This document shows positions 7,751 to 16,473 of a stretch of DNA of 64,000 nt, piece by piece. The stretch spans positions 14,039 through 78,038 of the forward strand of contig JBJORA010000038.1 of NCBI GenBank assembly GCA_046049675.1. Direction: 5' to 3'. Both the position numbers and the translations under genes were made by a program. The stretch is from CAIXQW01 sp046049675. GTDB taxonomy: Bacteria; Bacteroidota; Bacteroidia; Chitinophagales; Chitinophagaceae. The notes under the pieces are model-generated. The model was not told where the DNA came from and did no database searches. It saw only the letters and a program-made list of their open reading frames with translations. Every line of letters starts with the position of its first letter. Within the stretch, counting starts at the first letter, position 1.

Positions 7751-8473
7751 CTATTTCTTTTTAATCAAACTACAAACAACTCCCACATGAGGCTCGTCCT
7801 TTAAGATGCCATCGCTTAAAAATTTAGATGGTTCATATCTAAATTGAGTAGCTAAGCCTTCTGAAATTATAATATGATCAATACAATGATTTTCATCTTT
7901 GGTTGCAATAGTAAGGTTATGATGATTAACGAAATTTGTAATTTCATTTCTGCTATCTATCTGAGGTAAACTTCTTTTTTCTTCTGCCTTGAAGGATGTG
8001 TTTAAGTCGCCACCAATTATTATTTGCTTATTAAGTGTTGATAGTTTTTCAATATCGCTTTTAAAGTTATCTAACTCTTTTTCTGCAATTTCTTTTTGCA
8101 TTTGAATGCCCAATGTACCTACAATGGTTCCATAAACAATAATTTCGCCAATTGGCGTTTTGTATAACCCAGCAACTGAAGTAAATTTATCAATCACATC
8201 TAGTGGCTCAATAAATTGATGCTTGCTAAAAATGGCAACTCTTACAGAAAGCTCACCTTTATTGTATTTGCCATAATCTATATACTCATATTTGCCTGAG
8301 GTGGGCAAAGTATTGGTTTGAATTTTACTATAAGTTGGTGATAAAGCAAAACTGTCTAGAGTTTCAGTAATGATTACAAAATCTAAATTTTGCTTTTCTA
8401 TTTCCTCAAGAAAAAATAATTTTAGGCTCTTTTTGTTTTTGAGCCAATCCATATTTATAGTTCCTATTTTCAT
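7751..8473 (-). CDS. Endonuclease/exonuclease/phosphatase family protein
   Basis: A 240-residue protein of the EEP (DNase I-like/AP endonuclease fold) family. It has an N-terminal strand IGTINMDWL, a TET motif near 37 in the place of the metal-binding Glu, GGDLN around 154-158, IDHI near 200 and a C-terminal EPHVGV with the catalytic His. The asparagine in GDLN and the DH of IDHI fit the family active site. Start ATG at 8473 was chosen because a -7 element (8489-8497) lies directly upstream, and an earlier in-frame ATG at 8491 would fall inside it. Single-gene unit, convergent with the secreted-protein gene. The substrate (DNA, lipid or nucleotide) is unknown. Confidence 0.8.
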   Translation of the reverse strand: MKIGTINMDWLKNKKSLKLFFLEEIEKQNLDFVIITETLDSFALSPTYSKIQTNTLPTSGKYEYIDYGKYNKGELSVRVAIFSKHQFIEPLDVIDKFTSVAGLYKTPIGEIIVYGTIVGTLGIQMQKEIAEKELDNFKSDIEKLSTLNKQIIIGGDLNTSFKAEEKRSLPQIDSRNEITNFVNHHNLTIATKDENHCIDHIIISEGLATQFRYEPSKFLSDGILKDEPHVGVVCSLIKKK

Positions 8474-8488
8474 GACATTGGTAGTTAG

Positions 8489-8497
8489 CAAAGATCA
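8489..8497 (-). promoter_or_regulatory. -7 promoter element for the EEP-family gene
   Basis: The minus strand reads TGATCTTTG, one mismatch from TANNTTTG after the first T, 16 nt before the ATG at 8473. It decides the start codon. Confidence 0.4.
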
Positions 8498-8696
8498 CCG
8501 ACCTCGTAAAAGTATATCACACTTTTGATAATTTAGTTTTCTCTGCCGAATATATAAAAGCTATACGCCACACAATTACTTCTTATTTTACTTTACAGAC
8601 TATTGCTTTGTATGTAGCAATCACCATAGAAATACTTTGCAACATCACAATTGCTACCGCACTAAAAAAAGTATTTCAAATTAAACGCTATAGCCG

Positions 8697-8710
8697 TTGA
8701 CCTACATCAA
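8697..8710. promoter_or_regulatory. FNR/CRP-type operator, block 1
   Basis: TTGACCTACATCAA differs at one base from the FNR consensus TTGAT-N4-ATCAA. Its centre is 57.5 nt upstream of the TTTG of the promoter, exactly as at the block 2 box (17669-17682). The probable binding protein is the Crp/Fnr regulator encoded at 17058. Confidence 0.75.
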
Positions 8711-8724
8711 CATATTTTTTTGTC

Positions 8725-8764
8725 TTACCTCATTGGCGGCTAGAGGCTTGCCATATCATCTTTG
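8725..8764 (+). promoter_or_regulatory. Promoter of block 1 operon
   Basis: TTACCTCAT (8725-8733) and CATCTTTGCAT (8757-8767) occur in the same order and spacing as at 17697-17739. CATCTTTG differs from TANNTTTG in the first base only. The first gene starts 26 nt downstream of the -7 element. Confidence 0.65.
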
Positions 8765-8790
8765 CATCATAATAATTAAACAATTAGAAG

Positions 8791-9147
8791 ATGTCAAACC
8801 TAGAAAAAGTAAAAGACCTGCATCAAAACTACGTCAGTGCAGGCAAGCTGTTAGAAGGCTTCGAAAAATACTATGCAGAAAACGTAGTAATGCAAGAATT
8901 AGGCGAACAACCAAGAGTTGGCAAAGAGACCAATCGTACACACGAAATCAACTTTTTGCAAAGCATGAAGCAAGTGCACGGCGCAGGTATTTTGAGTTTT
9001 GCAGAAGATGCTGAAAACAATAAGACCATGGTTGAAAGCTGGATGGATTTAACATTTGCCAACGATGTTAGGATCAAAACGCAACAGGTTGCCACGCAAA
9101 CATGGCAGGATGGCTTAATCGTAAATGAAATATTTTATCATCAATAA
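8791..9147 (+). CDS. SnoaL-like (NTF2 superfamily) protein
   Basis: A 118-residue cytosolic protein with the NTF2-like alpha-plus-beta pattern: an N-terminal helix ending in GKLLEGFEKYYAENVVMQE, a conserved G..R.G segment, and final strands QVATQTWQDGLIVNEIFYHQ typical of SnoaL-like domains. Members are small ligand-binding proteins or isomerases, often beside oxidoreductases. It is the first gene of block 1, 80 nt after an FNR-type box. Its ligand cannot be told from the sequence; a small aromatic would fit the neighbouring dioxygenase-like genes, which is inference. Confidence 0.8.
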   Translation: MSNLEKVKDLHQNYVSAGKLLEGFEKYYAENVVMQELGEQPRVGKETNRTHEINFLQSMKQVHGAGILSFAEDAENNKTMVESWMDLTFANDVRIKTQQVATQTWQDGLIVNEIFYHQ

Positions 9148-9170
9148 TAACAATTAAAAATTTAAAGAAA

Positions 9171-10145
9171 ATGAACATTAAGAAATTGGTCATCGCAGCC
9201 ATCATATGCGCAACCACAGTTTTTGCATCATGCACAAAAACAGAAACCAGCAAAGTGAGCTTTGCTACTGCCCCAGCAGCTTCTCTTGCACCAAATGGTG
9301 TTGTAGAGGTTATTACGGAGGACAAAGTACGATATCATGTTTTGAATTTTGGCACAAGATGGACTTCTACTATTGTAGAATCTGAGAAAGAAATTACGAT
9401 CGTAGATGTAGGCATCAACAATCCGGGTGGTGCCGTTATTACTACTGATATAAGCAAGTCGGGAGAGGAAATTCGTGCCTATGCAAATGCCATCAATAAG
9501 CCAATTACGATTATTATAACGCATCCGCACATTGATCACTATATTAACTTAGATAAGTTTAAGGATATTACTGTTTATGCCGAAACTAAAAATGCGGCGG
9601 TATTAAATAGTGATACGACTTTCAAACAAATTTATGGCAAAGATGTAATTGCAGTTGCAGGTTCCAAGTTAATTGGAGGTTTTGAATTCTACTTTGGCAA
9701 TGTGTCTGGCACTGAGGCGGTAGAAAATGGCTATGTATATATTCCAAGTGTAAAAGCTGTATTTACAGGCGACTTAACTGCAGTAAACAGGCACGCATAC
9801 ATACGCGACTATACACCACTTGACAACGTAGACGAGTTAACTATTTGGACAAATGCTCTAAAAGATATGAAGCCAATGTTTAGTGGTTATAAGTATGTAT
9901 TTGTGGGTCATCTTGGCTATGATTCAGACGTATCGGGCAATTTTGATAAAAGCATTAAGTATTTAACCGATGCACAAGGCTTAATCAAAGGAACAAAGCT
10001 ATTGAGCACTGGTGCAGTAGCTAAATCAAATCAAGAAGTAGTTAACGAATTAAAAGCACTATACCCAAGCTATGGAGATGGCGGCCTTCTGTTCTCACTA
10101 CCTAACGCATTCTATCCCGGAGATCCAGGAGCAAAATGGTTTTAA
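9171..10145 (+). CDS. Metallo-beta-lactamase fold lipoprotein
   Basis: A 324-residue lipoprotein (lipobox FASC, Cys21). It has the MBL-fold motif HPHIDH at 118-123, the bridging Asp in FTGDL (D201) and a late His in VGHLG (H247). The usual third His in a GHTPG loop is not seen: SGTEAVENG stands just before the VYIPSVKAVFTGD strand pair, so the metal site may be altered. A hydrolase of the periplasm or outer membrane is predicted; the substrate is unknown. It is second in block 1, between the SnoaL-like and YceI genes. Confidence 0.8.
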   Translation: MNIKKLVIAAIICATTVFASCTKTETSKVSFATAPAASLAPNGVVEVITEDKVRYHVLNFGTRWTSTIVESEKEITIVDVGINNPGGAVITTDISKSGEEIRAYANAINKPITIIITHPHIDHYINLDKFKDITVYAETKNAAVLNSDTTFKQIYGKDVIAVAGSKLIGGFEFYFGNVSGTEAVENGYVYIPSVKAVFTGDLTAVNRHAYIRDYTPLDNVDELTIWTNALKDMKPMFSGYKYVFVGHLGYDSDVSGNFDKSIKYLTDAQGLIKGTKLLSTGAVAKSNQEVVNELKALYPSYGDGGLLFSLPNAFYPGDPGAKWF

Positions 10146-10156
10146 TAATTCTTTTT

Positions 10157-10200
10157 GACAACAACAACAATAATAATAACAACAACAGTAACAACAAAAC
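10157..10200. repeat. CAA/TAA trinucleotide-rich tract
   Basis: A run of ACA and AAT triplets fills the gap between the MBL lipoprotein and YceI genes. It lies upstream of the real YceI start and is open in that frame only because it is low-complexity. Confidence 0.7.
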
Positions 10201-10214
10201 AAAAATTTAAGAAG

Positions 10215-10742
10215 ATGAAAAGAATAATCTTTCCGGCTTTAATTGCCACATTAGTTGCCATATCGGCATTCACAGTAGCGAGCAATGGATCTCTTTGGAA
10301 TGTAAAAGAAGATGCTTATTCGGTAAAATTTACCACAGCAAAATTTGAAGGAGCGTTTAAGGGCTTAAAAAGCGAATTGCTCTTCGATGAAAATAATCTT
10401 GCCGCTTCTAAGTTAATAGCAACCATAGACGCCACTACTATTAATACCGGCAATGGCATGCGCAATGGACACGCAAAACAAGGGCTTGATGTCAAAAAAT
10501 TTCAAAGCGTAAAATTCGTTTCTACTAGTATCACTAAAACCAGTAGTGGCTATGAGGCAACAGGCAACCTAACCGTTAAGGACGTAACCAAGCAAATAAG
10601 AATTCCTTTTACATTTACACAAGCTGCTGGTGGCGGTGTATTTGCTGGCACTTTTTCGCTAAAGCCGGCGGACTATAATGTAAAGAAGGCAGGCACTCCG
10701 GATGTATTTAATTTTCAACTAAACGTACCTGTAACAAGATGA
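10215..10742 (+). CDS. YceI-family secreted lipocalin-like protein
   Basis: A 175-residue protein. Start ATG at 10215 begins a signal peptide (MKRIIFPALIATLVAISAFT); the open frame upstream is a trinucleotide repeat. The mature part shows the YceI pattern: W-x-V near the N-terminus, VKFTTAKFEGAFKGLKSELLFD, then MRNGHAK, and LTVKDVTKQIRIPFTF. YceI proteins are periplasmic beta-barrels that bind isoprenoid/polyprenyl molecules and are often induced by stress. A quinone-related ligand would fit the neighbours but is inference. Its TGA overlaps the next ATG (ATGA). Confidence 0.9.
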   Translation: MKRIIFPALIATLVAISAFTVASNGSLWNVKEDAYSVKFTTAKFEGAFKGLKSELLFDENNLAASKLIATIDATTINTGNGMRNGHAKQGLDVKKFQSVKFVSTSITKTSSGYEATGNLTVKDVTKQIRIPFTFTQAAGGGVFAGTFSLKPADYNVKKAGTPDVFNFQLNVPVTR

Positions 10743-11158
10743 GTTGGAAGCAAACTTTAGTAATGGGGATAGCAGGCAGCCTGCTATCTTCATTGGCTAG
10801 TATCATTTACTTAAACATCTATAAAGAAGCAATGCTTGTAGATTTTAGTAAGATAGCTGGCGTTGCAAACATCGTTTCGGCTTGTACCATTGGATGCCTA
10901 CTTATGGCAGTTGGCTATAAGTTGGCTATAAAATGGAAGGGGACAAAAACAGTTGGCTGGCTAACTATTGTATATAGCATTTTTAGTTTTGCAACTATTG
11001 CAGGCGTATTTGGGTTCAATCTGCCTTTAGATACGGAATCGCCTGAATTGTTTCCAGGTATGATAATACCTATGCACTTCTTTCCTGTTTTATCGATACT
11101 AACAATTTTTTCATTCTTTAAACTAGAACGTCATGACAGCAACAACAGTAACAGCTAA
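10739..11158 (+). CDS. Four-helix membrane protein of unknown function
   Basis: A 139-residue hydrophobic protein with four predicted membrane helices (about 7-27, 40-62, 73-95 and 108-128) and a short hydrophilic C-terminus. It is coupled to YceI by ATGA and overlaps the DoxX gene start by 26 nt, so co-translation is very likely. Family not recognised. Its position beside DoxX suggests a membrane partner role. Confidence 0.75.
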   Translation: MSWKQTLVMGIAGSLLSSLASIIYLNIYKEAMLVDFSKIAGVANIVSACTIGCLLMAVGYKLAIKWKGTKTVGWLTIVYSIFSFATIAGVFGFNLPLDTESPELFPGMIIPMHFFPVLSILTIFSFFKLERHDSNNSNS

Positions 11159-11555
11159 TAGGTCATTAAACATCACGCATATCTTATTGTGGGCGGCACA
11201 AGTTATGCTTGCCTTAGTATTTATGTGGGGAGCTTATATTAAACTGTTTCAGCCAATGGAAGAAGCAGCCAAAATGTTGCCATGGACGAAAGATAATCCT
11301 GCTTTATTAATATTTACTGGCTTACTAGATTTATTAGGAGCCTTTGGAATTGTTTTACCTGCGGCTACTAAGATTCAGCCCAAACTAACTGTGTTTGCAG
11401 CATATGGTATAGTGGCCTTGATGATTTCTGCATCTATATTTCATATCTCAAGAGGTGAAACATCGCTTATAGGAATGAATATTTTCTTCTTGTTGTTAGC
11501 CTTATTTGTGGCATGGGGTAGAAGTAAAAAAGCACCCATTTTGTCAAAAGCTTAA
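11133..11555 (+). CDS. DoxX-family membrane protein (MhqP/CatD-like), copy 1
   Basis: A 140-residue protein with four membrane helices of the DoxX/DoxD-like family. Conserved features include WGAYIKLFQP after helix 1, TGLLDLLGAFGIVLPA in helix 2 and SRGE before the last helix. It is closely similar to the copy at 17763. DoxX-type proteins in the B. subtilis catDE and mhqNOP operons protect against catechol and quinone stress (established family knowledge). Here the gene sits directly before a VOC gene, as in those operons. Confidence 0.85.
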   Translation: MTATTVTANRSLNITHILLWAAQVMLALVFMWGAYIKLFQPMEEAAKMLPWTKDNPALLIFTGLLDLLGAFGIVLPAATKIQPKLTVFAAYGIVALMISASIFHISRGETSLIGMNIFFLLLALFVAWGRSKKAPILSKA

Positions 11556-11609
11556 TTCATATAAAGAAAGGATTTTATCAAAACTGTTATCGAAACATCA
11601 GCATTAACA

Positions 11610-12536
11610 ATGGAAGGCGTATCAACACTTGCCAATGCAATATCCTTGCAAAAGAGCAAAAAAACACAGCAAATAAAGTCAGATGAAGTTGCCTCTTTTG
11701 GCGCTGTACATCTGAATAATACTTCACTTGAAAAGGCCATTACATTTTGGACAAAAGTAATTGGCATGAAGTTAAGAAGCCAAACAAGCGAGGCAGCTGA
11801 ATTTGGCACAGAAAACAAAACAATAGTAGTGATTCATCAAGCTGCAACATCTGCATTTAAGGACGGTTACAGTGGCTTGTATCATTTTGCTATTCATCTG
11901 CCCAACAAGGCAGCCTTTGCAAAAGCAATGTATCGCTTGCAGCAAAATAAATACTCGTTTTCTCCCATAGACCACACGATGACACAATCATTATACCTAA
12001 CAGATTACGATAACATAATGGTAGAATTAGCTGTTGAAACCCCGGAACGATTTAAGCGTGTAATTACGGAAGGTGGACTCTTTATGGAAGACGCTGATGG
12101 CACTATTAGAAGTGCGTCTGCTCCATTAGATACAGAAGAAATTTTAGAAAGCCTTTCAGAAAAGGATATGAGTAAAATAATGAGTGATGACGCTAAGATT
12201 GGACATATACATTTTTATGCTCACGATGTTACACAAAGCAATGTATTTTATAAAAAACTAGGTCTATCCCAATTCAACTTTTTTCCGCAATACAAATATG
12301 CCGATTTGGGAGCTGGAGGCGACTATCAGCATCGTGTGGCGATGAATTCGTGGCACGGCAACAATAAACCCTTAGCGCCAGTTACCAACGCAGGGCTAAA
12401 TCATTATCAAATTATTTTCAACTCAAAAGAACAACTTCAGTTCGTAGCAAATGCTATCGGAAACGTAGATGAGCAAGATGGCAATTATTGGGTAACGGAT
12501 CCAACAGGAATTAAAATATTATTATCTCATTCTTAA
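11610..12536 (+). CDS. Two-module VOC dioxygenase-like protein, copy 1, with destroyed signal-peptide start
   Basis: The first usable ATG gives 308 residues with two VOC modules, close to the copy at 18874. Compared with that copy, 11559-11609 still encodes a recognisable leader in the same frame (RKDFIKTVIETSALTM against RKHFIKALLGTSTVLLTM). But the start ATG reads ATA (11559-11561) and codon 2 is TAA, so the leader is not translated and the product should be cytosolic. Module 1 keeps the His, His, Glu pattern (AVHL, YHFAIH, MVEL). Module 2 has both His but LL at the Glu position. Related to CatE/MhqO/MhqE-type ring-cleavage dioxygenases; activity unproven. Gene 6 of block 1. Confidence 0.8.
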   Translation: MEGVSTLANAISLQKSKKTQQIKSDEVASFGAVHLNNTSLEKAITFWTKVIGMKLRSQTSEAAEFGTENKTIVVIHQAATSAFKDGYSGLYHFAIHLPNKAAFAKAMYRLQQNKYSFSPIDHTMTQSLYLTDYDNIMVELAVETPERFKRVITEGGLFMEDADGTIRSASAPLDTEEILESLSEKDMSKIMSDDAKIGHIHFYAHDVTQSNVFYKKLGLSQFNFFPQYKYADLGAGGDYQHRVAMNSWHGNNKPLAPVTNAGLNHYQIIFNSKEQLQFVANAIGNVDEQDGNYWVTDPTGIKILLSHS

Positions 12537-12550
12537 AACAACAGAAAATC

Positions 12551-14875
12551 ATGCAAAAGATTATTAATTACCTCGTGGTGTTCATTTTATTATGTCCTAC
12601 TGCTATTTTGGCTCAAAACAAGTATTCCCTAAGTGGTACTATTAAGGATAAACAGAATGGGGAGCTGCTTGTAGGTGCAACAATAAGGGTAGAAGGTAAT
12701 AGCGAACTAGGCGCAACAGCAAACGAATATGGCTTTTATTCAATAGGCGTACCAAAAGGCAGCCAAATAATTGTTGTAACACACAGCGGTTATGAAGCTC
12801 AAAAAATAGAGTTGGATCTTACAGATAATAAAATGTTGGATATTTTTTTAGTACCAGCCAGCAGTAAAAGCGTAGAATTGAAAGGGATTTCTGTTGCAAG
12901 CAAAAGAAAAGACCAAAACTTAACCACGACGCAAATGGGCACTGAGGTTTTGAGGATGAAAAGTATTGAAAGGCTGCCAGTATTGCTTGGCGAAAAAGAT
13001 ATACTTAAAACTATTCAACTTCTTCCTGGTGTAAAAAGCAGCGGCGAGGGCAGTAGTGGATTTAGTGTGCGCGGAGGCGCTGTTGACCAAAACCTTATAC
13101 TACTTGACGAAGCCACGGTATATAATGCATCGCATTTGTTTGGTTTCTTTAGCACCTTTAATAGCGATGCGCTTAAAGAAGCTACCATCATTAAAGGAAA
13201 TCCACCTGCACAGTATGGCGGACGACTTTCATCTGTGCTAGATGTAAAGATGAAGGATGGAAACAATCAAAAGTTTGAAACAAGCGGCGGAATTGGACTT
13301 ATCAGTAGTCGTTTGAGTGTAGAAGGACCTCTTCAAAAAGGCAAATCATCATTCATTATTTCTGGTCGTCGTACTTATGCCGATTTGTTTTTGGGCTTGT
13401 CAGAGCTTTACAAGGACAATAAATTATTTTTCTACGATCTAAACATGAAAGCCAATTATCAAATCAATCAAAAAAACAAAATCTATATTTCAGGTTACTT
13501 TGGCAGGGATATATTAGGCCTCAGCAATAGCTTTAATACACAATGGGGTAATTCTGCAGGAACAATACGCTGGAACAAAATATTTAATAAAAAACTATTT
13601 TCAAACACATCATTTATTTACAGCAACTACAATTACGATATCAATTTTAGTAACGAGGTAGTCAATGTTAAACTGCAATCAAAAATACAAGATTGGAGTC
13701 TCAAAAAAGACTTCACTTGGTATGCATCAGATAAGCACGTTGTAAGATTTGGTTCAAATACCATACACCACACCATTTCTCCTGCTATTATTTCTGGCAC
13801 ATTAGCAAGCAGTATACAGAGACCATCACGAACTTCACTTGAAAAGGCAATTTATATTAACGACGACCACAAAGTTTCTCAAAAGCTAAGCTTAAGCTAC
13901 GGCCTACGTTTATCTGCTTTTACAATTTTAGGCGGCGATACTTATAATATTTATGATAAAGGGGTATTAGTAGATAGTGTGAAACTCAATGCAGGCCAGC
14001 TGGGCAAAATATATTGGAACCTAGAGCCACGATTTGCTGCCAATTATAGAATAAATGATGTAAGTAGCGTGAAGCTTGCATATGCTAGAAACACACAAAA
14101 TTTACACCTGTTAAGTAATAGCAATAGTGGCAATCCAACAGACTTATGGATTGGCAGCAGCTACACGGTTAAGCCCGAGATATCAGATCAAATAAGTACA
14201 GGTTACAGTAGAAATTTTGATAATAACAATTATGAAATTAATATAGAGGCCTACTATAAGAACATGCAAAATCAAATTGACTATCGCAATGGTGCAGAAA
14301 TTTCGTTTAGCGCAGGTAGAGATATAGAGGCAGATTTATTATTTGGTATAGGAAGAGCTTATGGTGCAGAATTTATTGCAAAAAAGAAAGAAGGCAAGCT
14401 CACAGGCTGGGTTTCTTATACGCTCTCAAAAACAGAAAGAAAAATTGAAGGCATCAATAATAACCAATGGTACAATTCAAGATTAGATAGAACCCACGAT
14501 TTGTCGGTTGTGGCTACATATAGTCTATCGCCAAGATGGTCTTTATCAAGCGTATTTGTTTACAGCACAGGCAATGCCGTTACTTACTTAACTGGTAAAT
14601 ACGAAATAAACGGACAAACAGTATTTCACTACGATAATAGAAACGCAGATCGTATGCCTGATTACCATAGGCTTGATTTAAGTGCAACTTACGAGGGCAG
14701 GAAAGATAAAAAGCTTCAAGGTTCTTGGACGGTTGGCGTGTATAATGCATATGGCCGTCAAAATCCATTTACTATTGCTTTTCAAGACAATCCTAACGTG
14801 CCAGGTACTACACAAGCTTTACAAACATCACTATTCAGATGGATACCAAGCATCACTTACAACTTTAAATTTTAA
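12551..14875 (+). CDS. TonB-dependent outer-membrane receptor with carboxypeptidase-regulatory-like domain
   Basis: A 774-residue protein. It has a signal peptide (1-22), an N-terminal carboxypeptidase-regulatory-like beta domain (about 25-105, LSGTIKDKQNGELLVGATI), a plug domain (about 125-240, with LPGVKSSGEG, GFSVRGG and NPPAQYGGRLSSVLDV) and a 22-strand barrel ending in an aromatic residue (YNFKF). It imports a bulky substrate using ExbBD-TonB energy. The DUF4249 lipoprotein 6 nt downstream is the usual partner gene of this receptor subtype. No SusD is present. Its position within the electrophile-stress-like operon may mean it handles the same class of compound. Confidence 0.92.
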   Translation: MQKIINYLVVFILLCPTAILAQNKYSLSGTIKDKQNGELLVGATIRVEGNSELGATANEYGFYSIGVPKGSQIIVVTHSGYEAQKIELDLTDNKMLDIFLVPASSKSVELKGISVASKRKDQNLTTTQMGTEVLRMKSIERLPVLLGEKDILKTIQLLPGVKSSGEGSSGFSVRGGAVDQNLILLDEATVYNASHLFGFFSTFNSDALKEATIIKGNPPAQYGGRLSSVLDVKMKDGNNQKFETSGGIGLISSRLSVEGPLQKGKSSFIISGRRTYADLFLGLSELYKDNKLFFYDLNMKANYQINQKNKIYISGYFGRDILGLSNSFNTQWGNSAGTIRWNKIFNKKLFSNTSFIYSNYNYDINFSNEVVNVKLQSKIQDWSLKKDFTWYASDKHVVRFGSNTIHHTISPAIISGTLASSIQRPSRTSLEKAIYINDDHKVSQKLSLSYGLRLSAFTILGGDTYNIYDKGVLVDSVKLNAGQLGKIYWNLEPRFAANYRINDVSSVKLAYARNTQNLHLLSNSNSGNPTDLWIGSSYTVKPEISDQISTGYSRNFDNNNYEINIEAYYKNMQNQIDYRNGAEISFSAGRDIEADLLFGIGRAYGAEFIAKKKEGKLTGWVSYTLSKTERKIEGINNNQWYNSRLDRTHDLSVVATYSLSPRWSLSSVFVYSTGNAVTYLTGKYEINGQTVFHYDNRNADRMPDYHRLDLSATYEGRKDKKLQGSWTVGVYNAYGRQNPFTIAFQDNPNVPGTTQALQTSLFRWIPSITYNFKF

Positions 14876-14881
14876 TAGAAA

Positions 14882-15682
14882 ATGAAAAAAATAAATTTTA
14901 TCGCAGTTATCCTGCTCTTTATGCTAGCAGCTTGCGAAAAAGAAGTAGATTTAGATTTAGACAACAAAAGCGGCCAGCTAGTGATTGAAGGCAATATCTC
15001 AAACATGGCCGAACCACATACGGTGCGAATTACAAGGTCTGTATCTTTTACACAAACCAATCAGTACCCACCAGTAACCGATGCTGTGGTAGTTATTACC
15101 GACAATATTAACCTGCATGACACCTTAACTTATATAACAGATGGTTATTACATCACTAATGGTTTTGCTGCAGGCGCATCTGGCAGAAACTATACACTAA
15201 CAGTGTTGACTGACGGTAAAACTTATACTGCCCAAAGTCAAATGCCAGAGATGGTGCCTCTAAATGGGCTTAAGGTGGTTACAATGACCAATTTAGGCGT
15301 AACAAGTTATGATGTTTTGCCAGAGTACACAGACCCACCAACCTTAGGTAACTTTTATGGCTTTGCTGTAACAGCAAGCAGCCAAGGAGGTGTTACTTTT
15401 GAAAGTGAATCTGATAATATTGGCAATGGTTCGCCCAATCAAAGAGGTTTAGAAATACCAAGCAGAGAGGATAGCCCAATAAAGCCAGGCGATACAATAA
15501 CAGTGGAAATGCGAAGCATCGCGCCCGAAATCTACAATTACTTTACCGCCCTAGAACAAATTGCTGGCAATGGTGTTCTTGGCGGCACAACGCCTGCTAA
15601 CCCTCCAAGCAACATTACTGGCGGGGCATTAGGATACTTTTCTGCTCATACCAAACAAGTACGCAGTGTTATAGTTCCATAA
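14882..15682 (+). CDS. DUF4249 family lipoprotein
   Basis: A 266-residue lipoprotein (lipobox LAAC, Cys18). It shows the DUF4249 pattern: a start EKEVDLDLDNKSGQLVIEGN, the repeated VTDAVVVITD strand and a terminal NITGGALGYFSAHTKQVRSV. This family sits next to TonB receptors throughout Bacteroidota and is thought to be their surface lipoprotein partner. The end is intact. The 133-nt gap before the next gene contains a GGCAAC/GTTGCC hairpin (15775-15795). Confidence 0.88.
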   Translation: MKKINFIAVILLFMLAACEKEVDLDLDNKSGQLVIEGNISNMAEPHTVRITRSVSFTQTNQYPPVTDAVVVITDNINLHDTLTYITDGYYITNGFAAGASGRNYTLTVLTDGKTYTAQSQMPEMVPLNGLKVVTMTNLGVTSYDVLPEYTDPPTLGNFYGFAVTASSQGGVTFESESDNIGNGSPNQRGLEIPSREDSPIKPGDTITVEMRSIAPEIYNYFTALEQIAGNGVLGGTTPANPPSNITGGALGYFSAHTKQVRSVIVP

Positions 15683-15815
15683 TCATTAGATAATGGGACC
15701 GCCGCCGCCAACCTAAATAACTAGTCGCAATTTTCTTCACTAAGTTAGCACACAAGTTAAAATAAAACTACAAAGGCAACACTCATATAGTTGCCGTGTA
15801 CAAAATAAGAACGAT

Positions 15816-16472
15816 ATGTTGCAAAAAGACACGCCCTTAGTGCATAAAGTGAAACTCAGCACATCTACTTCAGCAAAATCACCTTTGTTGGTATTACTTC
15901 ATGGGCACGCTAGCAATGAAAATGATTTGTTGTCACTAAGTGGACAAGTTCCAGAAAATTGGATTGTAGTTTCTGTGCGAGCTCCTTATCGGTTAAGCGA
16001 AGGGAGTTACCGCTGGTATGATGTGAAAATGGTAAATGACAAAATAGCGAGCAATATTGCCGAGGAAGAAGCAAGCAGAAAACTATTAATGCAGCTAATT
16101 GATGAATTAACCCAAATGTATAAGATAGAAAACAAGCAAATTATTGTTGCAGGATTTAGCCAAGGAGCCAACATGGCGCAATCGCTTGGCTTGGGAGAAC
16201 CAAACGTAGTGAGCGGCTTTGCTGTTTTTAGCGGAAGATTTGTTGAGGAATTTGTACCGTACATTAGCACGTCAAACGCCTTAAAAAATTCTAAGGCATT
16301 TATTTCTCATGGCACTAGCGATAATATGTTGCCTCAATTGTATGCAGATGAGAACAGGACAAAACTAAAAGAATTGGGCATTCAAATAACGTACTGCGAA
16401 GACACGAGTGGTCATTGTATTTCTTCAAAACAATGGGGCGAATTTTCTAAGTGGCTGCTTAATTTTAATTGA
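15816..16472 (+). CDS. Alpha/beta hydrolase (phospholipase/carboxylesterase, MhqD-like), copy 1
   Basis: A 218-residue cytosolic hydrolase. It has LLHGHASNEND (oxyanion region), the nucleophile elbow GFSQG at about 118-122, a catalytic Asp in GTSDNMLP and His in SGHCIS. It is the size and pattern of the carboxylesterase family that contains B. subtilis MhqD. It lacks the signal sequence of the copy at 21108, so the two copies probably act in different compartments. A central stretch of about 223 nt (15970-16192) has only five differences from the other copy by eye, implying recent duplication or gene conversion. Confidence 0.88.
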   Translation: MLQKDTPLVHKVKLSTSTSAKSPLLVLLHGHASNENDLLSLSGQVPENWIVVSVRAPYRLSEGSYRWYDVKMVNDKIASNIAEEEASRKLLMQLIDELTQMYKIENKQIIVAGFSQGANMAQSLGLGEPNVVSGFAVFSGRFVEEFVPYISTSNALKNSKAFISHGTSDNMLPQLYADENRTKLKELGIQITYCEDTSGHCISSKQWGEFSKWLLNFN

Positions 16473-16473
16473 G

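Noticed and set aside
8474..8491. Upstream ATG as start of the EEP-family protein
   Set aside because: It lies inside the -7 element and adds a non-conserved MLTTNV extension.
15775..15795. GGCAAC/GTTGCC hairpin as terminator of the block 1 receptor genes
   Set aside because: No T run follows; it may be an RNA structure, but termination is not supported.
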